Positions 1 to 9,591 are shown, counted from the first letter of the stretch. The stretch is DNA of 64,000 nucleotides from Nitrospina sp052156635 (GCF_052156635.1 NZ_JBQKUO010000004.1:248001-312000); one strand, 5' to 3'. Translations and numbers: made by a program. The notes: generated by a model not told the origin, from the letters alone.

Positions 1-237
1 CAAAAACCACTGCAATTCTTCTTCCGGGGTTGTGCCGCCCCGACCTTCCGTTAAAATTCTGCGGATTTTCTGCCCCCACGTCCCCTGCGTCGGTTCACGA
101 AGGCGCACGACAGGCAGACCGCGCTGCTCCAGATAATCGGCCAGCAGGTTTCCCTGCGTGGTCTTACCCGTGCCGTCAATGCCCTCCAGCGCAATCAGAT
201 AACCCCGGTCCAACTCCATATCGTTCCCAGTATCCAT
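1..237 (-). CDS. tmk: thymidylate kinase (dTMP kinase), N-terminal part, cut by window edge
   Basis: Reading the minus strand from an ATG at 237 gives 79 codons running off the left edge. Residues 18-27 read EGIDGTGKTT, the P-loop of thymidylate kinase, and REPT at 47-50 is the dTMP-kinase motif that follows beta-2. The enzyme phosphorylates dTMP to dTDP with ATP in the cytoplasm for DNA synthesis. A second in-frame ATG at 219 (residue 7) is an equally possible start; neither has a strong ribosome binding site. The rest of the gene lies outside the window. The plus-strand reading over the same bases shows no domain and is a shadow. Confidence 0.9.
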   Translation of the reverse strand, partial: MDTGNDMELDRGYLIALEGIDGTGKTTQGNLLADYLEQRGLPVVRLREPTQGTWGQKIRRILTEGRGGTTPEEELQWFL

Positions 238-280
238 AGGAAAATTCCGGTCCCGCAATGGCGTTTCCGGACAGTTGCTT

Positions 281-319
281 TTGGCTTTTTTTTATTTCAT
301 AATTATTAAAAAAAGCCAA
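281..319. repeat. AT-rich inverted repeat between tmk and the next gene
   Basis: TTGGC plus a run of T at 281-293 is mirrored by a run of A plus GCCAA at 308-319, giving a stem of about 12 bp around a 14-15 nt AT-rich loop. It lies between two divergently read genes. It could be a hairpin or a bent AT-rich promoter element; a terminator is less likely because no gene ends here on either strand. Confidence 0.5.
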
Positions 320-413
320 TCCAAGCGGGCGGAACGCGTTTCCACCAAGCCGTTTTCTGCTCCAAGTCGGTCTTTAAACCTTATCATAGAACCATTTAGC
401 GAAGGGCGGAAAA

Positions 414-947
414 TTGAAAAAATTCTGGGCCATCTTTGGGTGGATATGTCTCGGCATTTTCCTGCAATTCAAATTCAACATCCTGTACGGCATAGTCTTT
501 CTCGAAAACCTGAATTTTCACGACCGTACGTATTTCGTCAAAATGAATTTGACCGATGTCGAAGGTCCCTTGAGTATTTTGAAAGTCGAGACCGTCGTCC
601 ACCATTCGCTGGGCAAGGACTACTTCGCCAACGTGTACATACCGGAAAACTACAAGGTCATCAACAAGGAGCCTTACCTGGGAACGGAAACCATACCTGG
701 CTACGTCGCCTACTCCATGAACATGAAACGGAAATACCGGGATGTTCTGGCGAAGGAGGATTTCATCATCGCGCCCCAGTCGCCAGAGGGGACCATCGAA
801 TCGAAACCCGTCCTGATTCATTTCGAGAACATGAAACAGAGGCTTCACAAGGATGAAACGTTTCACCTGGCAACCGTCCAGGGAAACACCCAGCTGGAAG
901 GGCCGGCCGTAGCCGAGGCGGTGTATCCACAGCAATTGGGAATGTGA
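414..947 (+). CDS. hypothetical protein with N-terminal membrane anchor or signal
   Basis: A 177-residue protein starting at TTG 414, with AAGGGCGGA just upstream as a plausible ribosome binding site. Residues about 5-24 are hydrophobic and preceded by two lysines, so it is probably exported or anchored by one N-terminal helix. The rest is mixed alpha/beta, Cys-free and without a motif I recognise. It ends 19 bp before the DnaJ-like gene on the same strand and may be co-transcribed with it. Function unknown. Confidence 0.6.
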   Translation: MKKFWAIFGWICLGIFLQFKFNILYGIVFLENLNFHDRTYFVKMNLTDVEGPLSILKVETVVHHSLGKDYFANVYIPENYKVINKEPYLGTETIPGYVAYSMNMKRKYRDVLAKEDFIIAPQSPEGTIESKPVLIHFENMKQRLHKDETFHLATVQGNTQLEGPAVAEAVYPQQLGM

Positions 948-966
948 TCCGGCTTTTCCGGAAGCC

Positions 967-1800
967 ATGAAAACCCAAACCAAAGATTATTACCAGATTC
1001 TGGGCGTCGCGGAAACCGCCTCGTCTGAAGAGATCAAAAAGGCCTACCGGAAGCTCGCGGTGGAAACCCACCCCGACAGAAATCCCAACGACCCGAAAGC
1101 CGAAGAACGGTTCAAAGACATTACGGAAGCTTACGGGGTCCTGATGGATCCCAAAAAACGCCAGGAGTACGATATGTTCCGCCGCCTGGGCGGTGGCCAG
1201 TCGGGTCAGCAATTCAACTATACCCAGCAGGAAATTTTCGAAAACATGTTCCGGCAGGCTTTCGGCCGCGACATGTTCAACAACCTGAACCGCGATTTTC
1301 AGCAGTCCGGGTTTCGCCACGGGACCGGTTTTTTCGAAACCATGTTGTTCACCGGCGCCGCAGGAACCCTGGCCCGCATGCTCCGCATGATTCCCGGTCC
1401 CATCGGCCGGATCGGAACCGGATTGTGGGTCCTGCAATCGGTCGGCACCGCTCTGTACACCATGAACCGCCGCCGAAAAGCGCAGGGCCAGGCCGAGGGG
1501 AGAGAGGACACCGGCCAGCCTGGCCTGTTCCAGAAGGTAAAGGGCCTGTTCGTCAAACCCGAGACCGACACTCACCAGAATGCGCTGAACCTCCATTTCA
1601 AAATCGCCATCCCTTCTGATGAAGCTCGGAAAGGCACGAAAAAGGAACTGACTTACAAGGTGGACGAGAATATCGAGCACCTGATGGTAGCCATCCCGCC
1701 CGGCATTCAGCCAGGCGGCCGCCTCCGCATCCGCAATAAGGGCCGAAAACAAGGAGACCGACGCGGGGATGTGATCCTGACCGTTGACGTCACGGCCTGA
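967..1800 (+). CDS. DnaJ-like co-chaperone (J domain plus short C-terminal substrate domain)
   Basis: 277 residues. The J domain spans about 5-75 and has an intact HPD tripeptide at 35-37, which stimulates DnaK ATPase. The middle (about 80-190) is Gly/Phe/Gln-rich, then has a hydrophobic stretch around 120-160 that could be a membrane-associated segment. The C-terminus (about 205-275), with RIRNKGRK and GDVILTVDV, matches the last beta-domain of DnaJ/CbpA. The Cys-rich zinc finger of true DnaJ is absent and only one C-terminal subdomain remains, so this is a specialised J-protein rather than the housekeeping DnaJ. The start ATG follows the upstream gene by 19 bp. Confidence 0.85.
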   Translation: MKTQTKDYYQILGVAETASSEEIKKAYRKLAVETHPDRNPNDPKAEERFKDITEAYGVLMDPKKRQEYDMFRRLGGGQSGQQFNYTQQEIFENMFRQAFGRDMFNNLNRDFQQSGFRHGTGFFETMLFTGAAGTLARMLRMIPGPIGRIGTGLWVLQSVGTALYTMNRRRKAQGQAEGREDTGQPGLFQKVKGLFVKPETDTHQNALNLHFKIAIPSDEARKGTKKELTYKVDENIEHLMVAIPPGIQPGGRLRIRNKGRKQGDRRGDVILTVDVTA

Positions 1801-1951
1801 CGGCCATTTTCTGTTTATCGGGTGGCCTCACAGGCACATTAAAATCGTTGATGCAAGCCCGGCCTCAAATGCGGTATGCTTGTAAGCTCATGGTTTTAAA
1901 TCCAATTTTAGCCATCGATCATTCAAACTTCTACCGATCCTCCAAATATCC

Positions 1952-3277
1952 GTGACCGATCCATTAATCAATTCATCCATCCGCTCACAATCGAATCTTC
2001 GTAGTAGAAACCGTTTCCTCCTTTTGGCGCTTGTATTGATATCCAGCCTGATCCTGTTGCCCACGCAAGGCTGGAGCCAGTTCAACTTCACCGTCCCCGT
2101 CGGAGTGGCCAAGGCGGTCAAGCGGTCCGTACGTGAGAAAATCGAACTTCCGGGCACGGTGTTTCCCTGGGCCACCACCCAGCTTTCGGCGGAAATCGAC
2201 GGCCGCGTCGAGCGCATTTTATTCAATGAAGGGGACCGGGTGAAAAAAGGCGACCCGCTGGTGAAGTTGCGTATCCGGCCCCTGCTTCTGGAACGTGATC
2301 TGGCTGTCGCCGAAAAGCGCCGCATCGAAACTTTTTTACAGGAATTGGAGACCGGAACGCGTCAGGAAACCATAGAGGCGGCGCAGCATGCGGTGCAACA
2401 GGCCAAGGCCCGGCTTACACTGGCGGAAAATGAATTGCGGCGAATTCAAAAGCTGTACCATGAAGGCGTCCTCAGTCTCGATGCCTATGACAAAGCCGCA
2501 GCGGAGGCCGACCAGGCGGCGGCGTTCCTGCAGGAAAAAAGTTCGGTGCTGGAAGAACTGGTCGCCGGACCGCGCATCGAACGCATCCAGCAGGAAAAAG
2601 CCAACCTGGAGGCTGCCAACGCGCGCATTCATTTGATCGAAGACAACATCCAGCAGGGCACCATTTATGCGCCATTCGATGGATACATCACAAAAAAACT
2701 CACCGAAGTCGGTCAGTGGCTGGAAAAGGGTGACCAGGCGGTTGCCATGATCGCTGCCAGTCCACTTAAGGTGGAAGTCAATATTCCGCAATTTCAATTC
2801 AACGAAATCCGGGTAGGCTCCGCCGCCGAAATCATTTTGGAAAACCGCGACACCAACGGCAAATCCCTCATTTTTTCGGGTAACGTCATTGAAAAAGTAC
2901 CGCAGGGCGATCCGGTTTCCCGCACGTTTCCAATCCGGATCAAGGTTTCCGGAACCAATCCCACCCTCGCACCCGGCATGCTGGTGAAAGTCCGTTTCAC
3001 CCCCGACCAGAAAGACCTTGAGAAACGCTTGTTTGTACCCAAGGACTCGATCGTGCGCACCCCCAAAGGGGCAAACGTCTGGGTGGTGCGGGAAAACGAA
3101 GAAAAGAAAATGATGGCTTACAAGGTGACGGTTAAAACGGGTAAACTGGTAGACAGCATGATTGCCGTGGAATTCATTGAAGGCAAAATCGAGCCCGGTG
3201 AATGGGTGGTGGTAGATGGTAACGAGCGTTTGAAACCCGACACCGAAGTCCGCATCATCAACAAACATATCAATTGA
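1952..3277 (+). CDS. RND efflux periplasmic adaptor (membrane fusion protein)
   Basis: 441 residues from a GTG start. A hydrophobic signal or anchor lies at about 22-42. Next come a barrel-sandwich (lipoyl-like) half-motif around GRVERILFNEGDRVKKGD, a long alpha-helical hairpin (about 110-230, rich in Ala, Gln and Glu), and the second half with IYAPFDGYI and GQWLEKGD, as in the HlyD/AcrA adaptor family. It bridges the inner-membrane RND pump to an outer-membrane channel. The pump gene follows after 6 bp. No TolC-type channel gene is in this window, so the outer-membrane partner must be encoded elsewhere. Confidence 0.92.
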   Translation: MTDPLINSSIRSQSNLRSRNRFLLLALVLISSLILLPTQGWSQFNFTVPVGVAKAVKRSVREKIELPGTVFPWATTQLSAEIDGRVERILFNEGDRVKKGDPLVKLRIRPLLLERDLAVAEKRRIETFLQELETGTRQETIEAAQHAVQQAKARLTLAENELRRIQKLYHEGVLSLDAYDKAAAEADQAAAFLQEKSSVLEELVAGPRIERIQQEKANLEAANARIHLIEDNIQQGTIYAPFDGYITKKLTEVGQWLEKGDQAVAMIAASPLKVEVNIPQFQFNEIRVGSAAEIILENRDTNGKSLIFSGNVIEKVPQGDPVSRTFPIRIKVSGTNPTLAPGMLVKVRFTPDQKDLEKRLFVPKDSIVRTPKGANVWVVRENEEKKMMAYKVTVKTGKLVDSMIAVEFIEGKIEPGEWVVVDGNERLKPDTEVRIINKHIN

Positions 3278-3283
3278 TGTGCC

Positions 3284-6200
3284 ATGAAGCTGGTCGAACA
3301 ATCCCTCAGATATGGTGTCACCGTGGCCGTGGGGGTGATCCTCATCCTCATGTTCGGCATCATGTCCCTCCTTCGCATCCCCGTCCAGCTGATTCCTGAA
3401 ATCAGCGAACCGGAACTGAGCATCCGCACAACATGGCCCGGGGCCAGCCCGGAAGAAATCGAACGCGAGATCATCGACGAGCAGGAAACCCAGCTCAAAT
3501 CCATCGTCGGGCTGGTGGAAATGGAAAGCACGGCGAAGACAGGCGTCGCGGAAGTCTACCTGACATTCCAGGTGGGCACGAACCTGCAAATGGCCCTCGT
3601 CCGTACCGCCAACGCCCTCGACCAGGTCGAGACCTACCCGGAAGACGTGGACCAGCCCATCATCAAGACCAGCAACATCTCCGACCGGCCCATCGGCTGG
3701 TTCGTTCTGCAACCACTCCCCGGCAAGGAAAAAGAGATCAACGTTTACGATTACCGCGACTTCGCGGAGGACGTGATCCAGACCCGCTTTCAGCGCGTCC
3801 CGGGGATTTCCGACAGCGAGGTGTACGGAGGCAGTCCCCTCGAGCTGCAGGTCGTCTTCGATCCGGAAGCACTGGCGGAACGCGGAATCACCATCTTCCA
3901 ACTCCGTGAAGAGTTGCGCAAAAAGAACCGCAATATCAGCGGCGGCGATTTCGATGAAGGCAAACGGCGTTACATCGTTCGAACCACGGGAGAATTCCAA
4001 TCCGAGGAAGAAGTCGAAAACACCATCCTCACCCATGTCAATGGAACGCCTGTGTACGTGAAGGACGTGGCCGAGGTCCGGCTCGCGCATGACGAACTAC
4101 GCGACTATGTGCGCCACAACGGCCTTCCGGGTATTTCGTTAAACGCACGCCGGGAGATCGGTTCCAACATCCTGCAGGTGATGGGGGAACTCAAGGCGGT
4201 GGTGAAGGACCTCAATGACAACGTGCTGAACCCGATGGGCATGCATCTGCACCAGACCGCGGACAAAACCGAGTACATTTCGCGTTCCATCGATATGGTC
4301 ATGTTCAACCTGGTGGTGGGCGGTTCGTTCGCAATCATCATCCTGCTCGTGTTCCTTCGCAGCTTTTTCAGCACCCTGGTGGTTGCTGTAGCCATTCCCA
4401 TCAGCGTCATCGGTTCATTCCTGGTCGTCACCCTGATGGGCAAGACCATCAACGTCATCATGCTGGCCGGCATGGCCTTCGCCGTGGGCATGGTGGTGGA
4501 CGCCTCGATCATCGTGCTCGAAAACATTTACCGTCACCGCCAGAAAGGCAAGGACACTTTCGACGCCGCGCACGATGGCGCGCGCGAGGTGTGGGGCGCG
4601 ATTTTCGCCAGCACCCTCACAACCCTCGCGGTGTTCATCCCGATCCTGTTCATCGAAGAAGAAGTCGGGCAGTTGTTCCAGGACATCGCTGTCGCAATCA
4701 GCGCCGCCGTCACCCTGTCGATGATTGTCAGTATTCTTGTGATCCCGGCGTTGAGCCGCAAACTGCTCAATTTCGAAAATATTCATGCCCCGTCGAACAG
4801 CCGTTTCATCTCCTCCTTCCGCAACCTGTTCGGCCTGGTGCCCCTGGCAACCCGGTTCAATGAAGGCGTGGTCCGCATTTTGCGCTTCATCTTTCAATCC
4901 AAAATGCGCCAGGCCGTGGTGATCCTTGTCTTGACGGCTGTCCCAGCTTACCTCGCATGGATGATGTTGCCGAAAACCGAATACCTTCCGGAGGGCGACC
5001 AGAACGTCATCATCGGCATGATGATTCCGCCTCAAGGGTACAACATCCAGGAAATGACCCGCATCGGTAATGAAATGGAGCAAAACTACGCGCCATACTG
5101 GCAGGTGGAACCGGGAAGCCCGGAGGAAGCGAAACTGAAAGGTCCGGCCGTACGCAACTTTTTGTTCATCGGCAGCCGCGGCCGCCTGTTCACCGTAGTC
5201 AAGGCCAAGGACCCGGAACGCGCTAAAGACCTCATTCCCGTGCTCCGGGAAGAACTGAAAAAAGTTCCGGGCATGATCGCCGTTTCAAAACAACTTTCCT
5301 TATTCTCAAGCGCATTCACAGGGTCGCGCGGCATCGAGATGAACATCATGGGGCCGGACCTGGTACGCATCACGGAAATCGCACGCAACTCGTTTTTCAA
5401 GGTGCAGGAGATCATGCCTGACGCGCAGGTTCGACCCAATCCCGGCATCGAGCTGGGTCAACCGCAAATCCAGATTCGACCCCGCTGGAAACAGGCCGCG
5501 GAGATGGGCGTCGATGCATCTGAACTGGGTTACTCCGTGGCGGCCCTGGTGGATGGCGTGTTCGCTGACGAAGTTTACCTGGATGCCGACAAAGTGGCGA
5601 CGCCCTACTTGCCGCGTGACGGCATCGACCTCATTCTCATGAGCCGGGACATGGAACTGCGCAAAACCCAGGACATCCCGAACCTCATCATCCGCACTCC
5701 CCTTGGACAGGCGGTCCCGCTGAGCAGCATCACCGACATGGTGGAGACCGTCAGCACCGAAACGATCCGCCACTTCGAGCGTCAGCGGGCAGTGACGCTG
5801 GAAATCACCCCGCCACTGACTATCGCGCTGGAGGATGCCATCGCCATGGTTAAAGAGAAAATCATCCAGCCTCTGAAGGATCAGGGAATCCTGACCGGTG
5901 GTTACGCCATTACGCTGACCGGAAACGCGGACAAGCTGGAAAAAACGCGGGAAGCGATGGGAGGCAACTTCATCCTGGCTCTGGTCATCACCTACCTGTT
6001 GCTTTCAGTCCTGTTCCAGCATTGGGGTTTTCCGCTGATCATCATGCTCAGCGTACCGATGGCGGCGGTCGGCGGCGTGTTCGGCCTGTGGGCGCTCAAC
6101 AAGTTCATTCTGCAACCGCTGGACGTTCTCACCATGCTGGGCTTCATCATTCTGATTGGCGTCGTGGTGAACAACGCCATCCTGATCATCTACCAGGCGC

Positions 6201-6544
6201 TGTTGCACATTCGTGAAGACGGCATGCACTATCGCGACGCCATCCTGGAAAGTGTGAGCAATCGCATCCGGCCGATCTTCATGAGCACGTTCACCAGCAT
6301 CTTCGGGCTCATGCCGCTCGTCGTGTTTCCCGGCGCGGGCAGCGAAATTTACAGGGGCATCGGTGTCGTCATTTTGTCGGGACTGTTTTTCAGTGCTCTG
6401 TTCACCCTGTTTCTCATACCCAGTCTCATGAACCTGAGCTCCAGTCTGCGCCAGGGTGAACCGCCGGAACCGATGGAGCCAGAAACCCGCGTGCGCCCGC
6501 AAAGCAGCCAGCCGTCGCCGCAACCCACACCCACCCGCATGTGA
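3284..6544 (+). CDS. RND efflux transporter inner-membrane permease
   Basis: 1086 residues, the usual length of AcrB/MexB-type pumps. N-terminal helix at about 10-30 followed by a large periplasmic loop (PGASPEEIE, then the porter domain), helices TM2-TM6 around 340-480 including AVGMVVDASIIVLENI, a second periplasmic loop, and a repeat of the helix bundle at about 900-1050. The pump is driven by proton entry through Asp and Lys residues of TM4/TM10; here TM4 has a single Asp (VVDA) rather than the AcrB Asp-Asp pair, as in many uncharacterised RND families. The last ~25 residues are Pro-rich and charged. Substrate cannot be told from sequence. Confidence 0.93.
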   Translation: MKLVEQSLRYGVTVAVGVILILMFGIMSLLRIPVQLIPEISEPELSIRTTWPGASPEEIEREIIDEQETQLKSIVGLVEMESTAKTGVAEVYLTFQVGTNLQMALVRTANALDQVETYPEDVDQPIIKTSNISDRPIGWFVLQPLPGKEKEINVYDYRDFAEDVIQTRFQRVPGISDSEVYGGSPLELQVVFDPEALAERGITIFQLREELRKKNRNISGGDFDEGKRRYIVRTTGEFQSEEEVENTILTHVNGTPVYVKDVAEVRLAHDELRDYVRHNGLPGISLNARREIGSNILQVMGELKAVVKDLNDNVLNPMGMHLHQTADKTEYISRSIDMVMFNLVVGGSFAIIILLVFLRSFFSTLVVAVAIPISVIGSFLVVTLMGKTINVIMLAGMAFAVGMVVDASIIVLENIYRHRQKGKDTFDAAHDGAREVWGAIFASTLTTLAVFIPILFIEEEVGQLFQDIAVAISAAVTLSMIVSILVIPALSRKLLNFENIHAPSNSRFISSFRNLFGLVPLATRFNEGVVRILRFIFQSKMRQAVVILVLTAVPAYLAWMMLPKTEYLPEGDQNVIIGMMIPPQGYNIQEMTRIGNEMEQNYAPYWQVEPGSPEEAKLKGPAVRNFLFIGSRGRLFTVVKAKDPERAKDLIPVLREELKKVPGMIAVSKQLSLFSSAFTGSRGIEMNIMGPDLVRITEIARNSFFKVQEIMPDAQVRPNPGIELGQPQIQIRPRWKQAAEMGVDASELGYSVAALVDGVFADEVYLDADKVATPYLPRDGIDLILMSRDMELRKTQDIPNLIIRTPLGQAVPLSSITDMVETVSTETIRHFERQRAVTLEITPPLTIALEDAIAMVKEKIIQPLKDQGILTGGYAITLTGNADKLEKTREAMGGNFILALVITYLLLSVLFQHWGFPLIIMLSVPMAAVGGVFGLWALNKFILQPLDVLTMLGFIILIGVVVNNAILIIYQALLHIREDGMHYRDAILESVSNRIRPIFMSTFTSIFGLMPLVVFPGAGSEIYRGIGVVILSGLFFSALFTLFLIPSLMNLSSSLRQGEPPEPMEPETRVRPQSSQPSPQPTPTRM

Positions 6545-6557
6545 TTTGAAACGCGTT

Positions 6558-7253
6558 ATGGATCGAACCCAACTTGTTACCTACTGGCGCAACTTTTTCA
6601 GCGACCTCCTGGTCGGTACCTTTAAAAGCCTTTTCCTGTTCTCTATGGCCGGGATGTTCCTTGCCGGACTTGCTGGTTGGGGACTGGACACGTGGCTCCT
6701 GGACCCGACCGGCTGGAGTATGGCCATCCAATGGCTGGTGTTGATCCTGACACTGGTCTGGCTGTTGCCTCTGGGCCTGTTTCATGGACTGGTGGCGAGC
6801 GCGCTTGCCACCGTCGGTAAAAAACTGAAGGAAGCGGTCAACGGGCTGCACGATCTTTTGGACATCCTGGTCAAGGGCGTCTTTTCCTATTACCCCAACC
6901 TCAGCAAAAACATCTCCAAAAAAGAGCTTGGTGAAAAGTTCGACCAGATCGGCCACAAGTTCCTGGAAGACCTCAAGCTCAAGGGCGGTCCCATCAGTTA
7001 CATCAAGGGGCTCATCTTCCGAATCATTTTAAAGGCGCTGAAGTTTTTCTTTCTCGACGACATGATGGAGGAGATCAAGAAGAAACCCGGCGAGGAGGTG
7101 ACGCGCGCCGACATCGAAAGCGCCGTGCGCCGTGTGGGGGTGGAGTTTCTGCTGTCCACGATTCACGATAACATCATGATCCTGCAGGCGGCGAACGCCA
7201 TCGTGATGCTGTTGCTGTTCGGGTTGCCGTTCGGGATTCTGGCTTTTTTCTGA
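6558..7253 (+). CDS. conserved-looking membrane protein of unknown function
   Basis: 231 residues from ATG 6558, 13 bp after the RND permease, so probably in the same operon. Hydrophobic helices lie at about 15-40, 53-78 and 205-230. Between them is an amphipathic, Lys/Leu-rich helical region (about 85-180) with EEIKKKPGEEVTRADIESAVRR cut by charged residues. The reading frame stays open 34 codons further upstream inside the permease gene, but that part is Arg/Pro-rich and looks like a shadow. No family recognised; it may assist the efflux pump, purely by position. Confidence 0.65.
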   Translation: MDRTQLVTYWRNFFSDLLVGTFKSLFLFSMAGMFLAGLAGWGLDTWLLDPTGWSMAIQWLVLILTLVWLLPLGLFHGLVASALATVGKKLKEAVNGLHDLLDILVKGVFSYYPNLSKNISKKELGEKFDQIGHKFLEDLKLKGGPISYIKGLIFRIILKALKFFFLDDMMEEIKKKPGEEVTRADIESAVRRVGVEFLLSTIHDNIMILQAANAIVMLLLFGLPFGILAFF

Positions 7254-7265
7254 GGGAGTGGAAAA

Positions 7266-9044
7266 TCAGACGACCAGCGATGCCAGCCGTTCCTGGATGA
7301 TTTCCTTGTCGTGGTAACCGAGGTATAGCAAACCGTCGGCCAGCGAGTAGTTGTGGGGGAAGGTCATCACCTCGCGGCTGATCTTCTGAACGATCTCCTG
7401 GTACAACTCGGTCGCCTGCTCCGGCGTCAATCCCTCGCGCACCTTGTGGTTGAAACCCAGGGCGAGATCGTGGTGTGGCGGGTTGGAAAGGCCGTACACC
7501 TTGAACGCTTCCGGATCCTTGGCGATGGGGGTGCCCTTCTCCAGGTCGAACTGCGACGCGATGCAGGAGAAACCAGGCGATTCCAGAATGCGCCGGTTGT
7601 CCATGACGAAGTTGACCGAATCCATCACCTCTTCCCGCGTTTCGGTAGGGAAGCCGACGAGGATGTAGAAATGCATTCCCATGCCGATGCGGATGCACTC
7701 TTCCACCGTCTGGTCGATGACTTCCTTCGGGCAACCTTTCTGCATGAAATCCAGCACGCGCTGGTTGTACGACTCCATGCCGAAGATCAGTTTGCGGCAA
7801 CCGGATTTGTATAGCAATTCCAGCCGGTTGTCGCGCAACAAGCTCTTTTCGAACTTCAACTCTCCCGTCCACTGCACATCGACCTCTTCCTCCACCAGCT
7901 TCTGTGCGAAGGTGCGCAGGAAATTGATCGGCAGGGCTTCGTCGGTGAAGAAGAAGTAGCGGCAGTTGTATTTTTCTTTCAGCTTCTTGAAGTCCTGCAC
8001 CACCGTCTCCGCGTAGCGTACGTGGAAATCGATGTGGTCGAACGGAATCGAGCAGAACGCACAGCGTTCCCAGTAACAGCCGCGCGAACCCATGACCGGC
8101 AGAACCCGCTCCGGGGAAAGGTACAGGTCGAACGGAAGGCCGTCGAAATCCGGCGTCGGCAAGGCGTTCAGCTCCTCCTTGCCGAACGGGCGGTTGACCT
8201 GAACGGTTCCTTCCTTATCCTTATAAACCAGGTTGGGCACCTGGGTGAGGTCCTTGTCGCCGCGCAGTTGTTGAACCAGTTTCAGGAGAGGCGTCTCGCC
8301 TTCGTGCACGATGAAGCTGTCGACGAAGTCGAACAGCGGCGATCCCTTTTCCAGCACGTCCACCAGCTTGGTGAAGATACTGCCGCCGACGGTGATGTGG
8401 ATTTCCGGCCGCGCCTGCTTGACCAGGTAAGCCAGCGTGAGCCCGGAGATCACCTGCTCGACGGAGGTGATGGAGATGCCGAAGATGTCGATGTCTTCTT
8501 TTATGATTCCCGGCAAATAGTGTTCGCGGTAAAGGTCGAGGAAGAAGTTTTCGTTCGGGTCCTGAAACGATTGCAGAATCTCCTCGGTGGAATACGGCGA
8601 GTAGCGAAGCTGACTGCCGATGACCGTCAACTGCGACGGGTAGTACGGAGCGAGGATGCTGTCCAGCCACACGTCGATGATTTTGAGCGACTCCATGTAG
8701 CGGTCGATTTCGTAGAACTCCTCACAACGCAGGGATGCCTTCGCCGCGTCGATCTGGTCGCAGAGCGCCGGGATGATCTCCTGCGCTTCCATCAGCTTTT
8801 CGTATTTTTCGCGTTCGAGGTCGGTGTGGTAGGGTTTGGAACCCAGCTCGCGCGCCTGTTTCAGGATGCGGTCGTAGAGCGGTTTTGTTTTTTCCCACGT
8901 GCACAGGTGGTCGAGCAGTTCGATGGCAAGGTCGCGCTGGACGACGTCATCGATGCCGTTGTGGTGCAGAAAACCCTTGAGCGCAGGCAGGCTCAGGTAG
9001 GGCTGGGAAGGATGCCATGACGATGGAAAAACCAGGTAGATCAT
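7266..9044 (-). CDS. B12-binding domain radical SAM protein
   Basis: 592 residues. The N-terminal ~230 residues resemble a cobalamin-binding Rossmann domain (GISITSVEQVISGLTLAYLV, then VGGSIFTKL). The radical SAM core follows, with C323, C328 and C331 in CYWERCAFC. This is the Cx4Cx2C variant seen in some B12-radical SAM subfamilies instead of Cx3Cx2C. Conserved GGE-like and GMESYNQRVLD segments follow the cluster loop. The enzyme would cleave S-adenosylmethionine to a 5'-deoxyadenosyl radical, perhaps with B12-dependent methyl transfer; the substrate is unknown. A cupin gene lies 41 bp upstream on the same strand, suggesting a two-gene operon. Confidence 0.88.
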   Translation of the reverse strand: MIYLVFPSSWHPSQPYLSLPALKGFLHHNGIDDVVQRDLAIELLDHLCTWEKTKPLYDRILKQARELGSKPYHTDLEREKYEKLMEAQEIIPALCDQIDAAKASLRCEEFYEIDRYMESLKIIDVWLDSILAPYYPSQLTVIGSQLRYSPYSTEEILQSFQDPNENFFLDLYREHYLPGIIKEDIDIFGISITSVEQVISGLTLAYLVKQARPEIHITVGGSIFTKLVDVLEKGSPLFDFVDSFIVHEGETPLLKLVQQLRGDKDLTQVPNLVYKDKEGTVQVNRPFGKEELNALPTPDFDGLPFDLYLSPERVLPVMGSRGCYWERCAFCSIPFDHIDFHVRYAETVVQDFKKLKEKYNCRYFFFTDEALPINFLRTFAQKLVEEEVDVQWTGELKFEKSLLRDNRLELLYKSGCRKLIFGMESYNQRVLDFMQKGCPKEVIDQTVEECIRIGMGMHFYILVGFPTETREEVMDSVNFVMDNRRILESPGFSCIASQFDLEKGTPIAKDPEAFKVYGLSNPPHHDLALGFNHKVREGLTPEQATELYQEIVQKISREVMTFPHNYSLADGLLYLGYHDKEIIQERLASLVV

Positions 9045-9085
9045 GTTTCAAACATTCCGTACCGCGGGCCGCAAAGCCGGGCGCG

Positions 9086-9406
9086 TTATTGCGGTTTGGG
9101 AGCCATGAAGACCAGCATCACCAGCCGCCGGTCGGTGTGGTTGACGACCCCGTGTTCTTCTCCCGAGGGGGCGAGGGTGATTTCATCCGCGGACATTTCC
9201 TTCTCCTCCGCGCCGACGGTCACCCGGCCCTTGCCTTCAAGGACATAGTATATCTTGTCCGAGCCCTCGTGCGCATGAACTTTTTGCGCCTGGCCCGGTT
9301 CCAGGCAATAGACATCACAGAAAAACCGATCCGTGTCGAACAGGCTGACCTTGCTCATCTTCTCAGCTTTGAAGGCCGCCTGGTCCCGAACCTTGAGAAC
9401 TTTCAT
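9086..9406 (-). CDS. small single-domain cupin protein
   Basis: 106 residues from ATG 9406, chosen because AGAGG lies 6 nt upstream; a GTG six bases earlier is also open. The cupin metal motif is visible as GQAQKVHAHEGSDKIYYVLEG, where two His and a Glu would bind a metal, and the second motif has PSGEEHGVVNH. Such proteins are small metal-dependent dioxygenase-like or sugar-binding folds. It is placed directly upstream of the B12-radical SAM gene in the same direction, so the two are likely expressed together. Substrate unknown. Confidence 0.85.
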   Translation of the reverse strand: MKVLKVRDQAAFKAEKMSKVSLFDTDRFFCDVYCLEPGQAQKVHAHEGSDKIYYVLEGKGRVTVGAEEKEMSADEITLAPSGEEHGVVNHTDRRLVMLVFMAPKPQ

Positions 9407-9557
9407 GCCCACCTCTTTTTCATTTTAAAAAGCCGGGGGGAAGGCCCCAAGCCCATTGAAATTGCGAAGTTTGGGGGATTCTACCACAGAACCCGGCGGC
9501 TTCAAGCAAAATTGTAGGAGCCATTCCGACACGGTCAGGCCGAGGGGGGATAATGTG

Positions 9558-9586
9558 TTGACTTATCTGGGGACATCCACTATTTT
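9558..9586 (+). promoter_or_regulatory. sigma-70-like promoter for the tRNA-Pro unit
   Basis: TTGACT at 9558-9563 and TATTTT at 9581-9586 are separated by 17 bases. The predicted start is near 9593, about 115 bases before the tRNA, leaving a long leader. Confidence 0.5.
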
Positions 9587-9591
9587 GAGAC

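Noticed and set aside
766..1752. 328-codon minus-strand frame opposite the DnaJ-like gene
   Set aside because: No motif, no ribosome binding site, and full overlap with a recognisable J-domain gene.
2336..4090. 584-codon open frame on the minus strand opposite the RND efflux genes
   Set aside because: Composition is His/Asp/Phe-rich with no domain, as expected from the antisense of a GC-rich coding sequence. The plus strand encodes a clear adaptor and pump.
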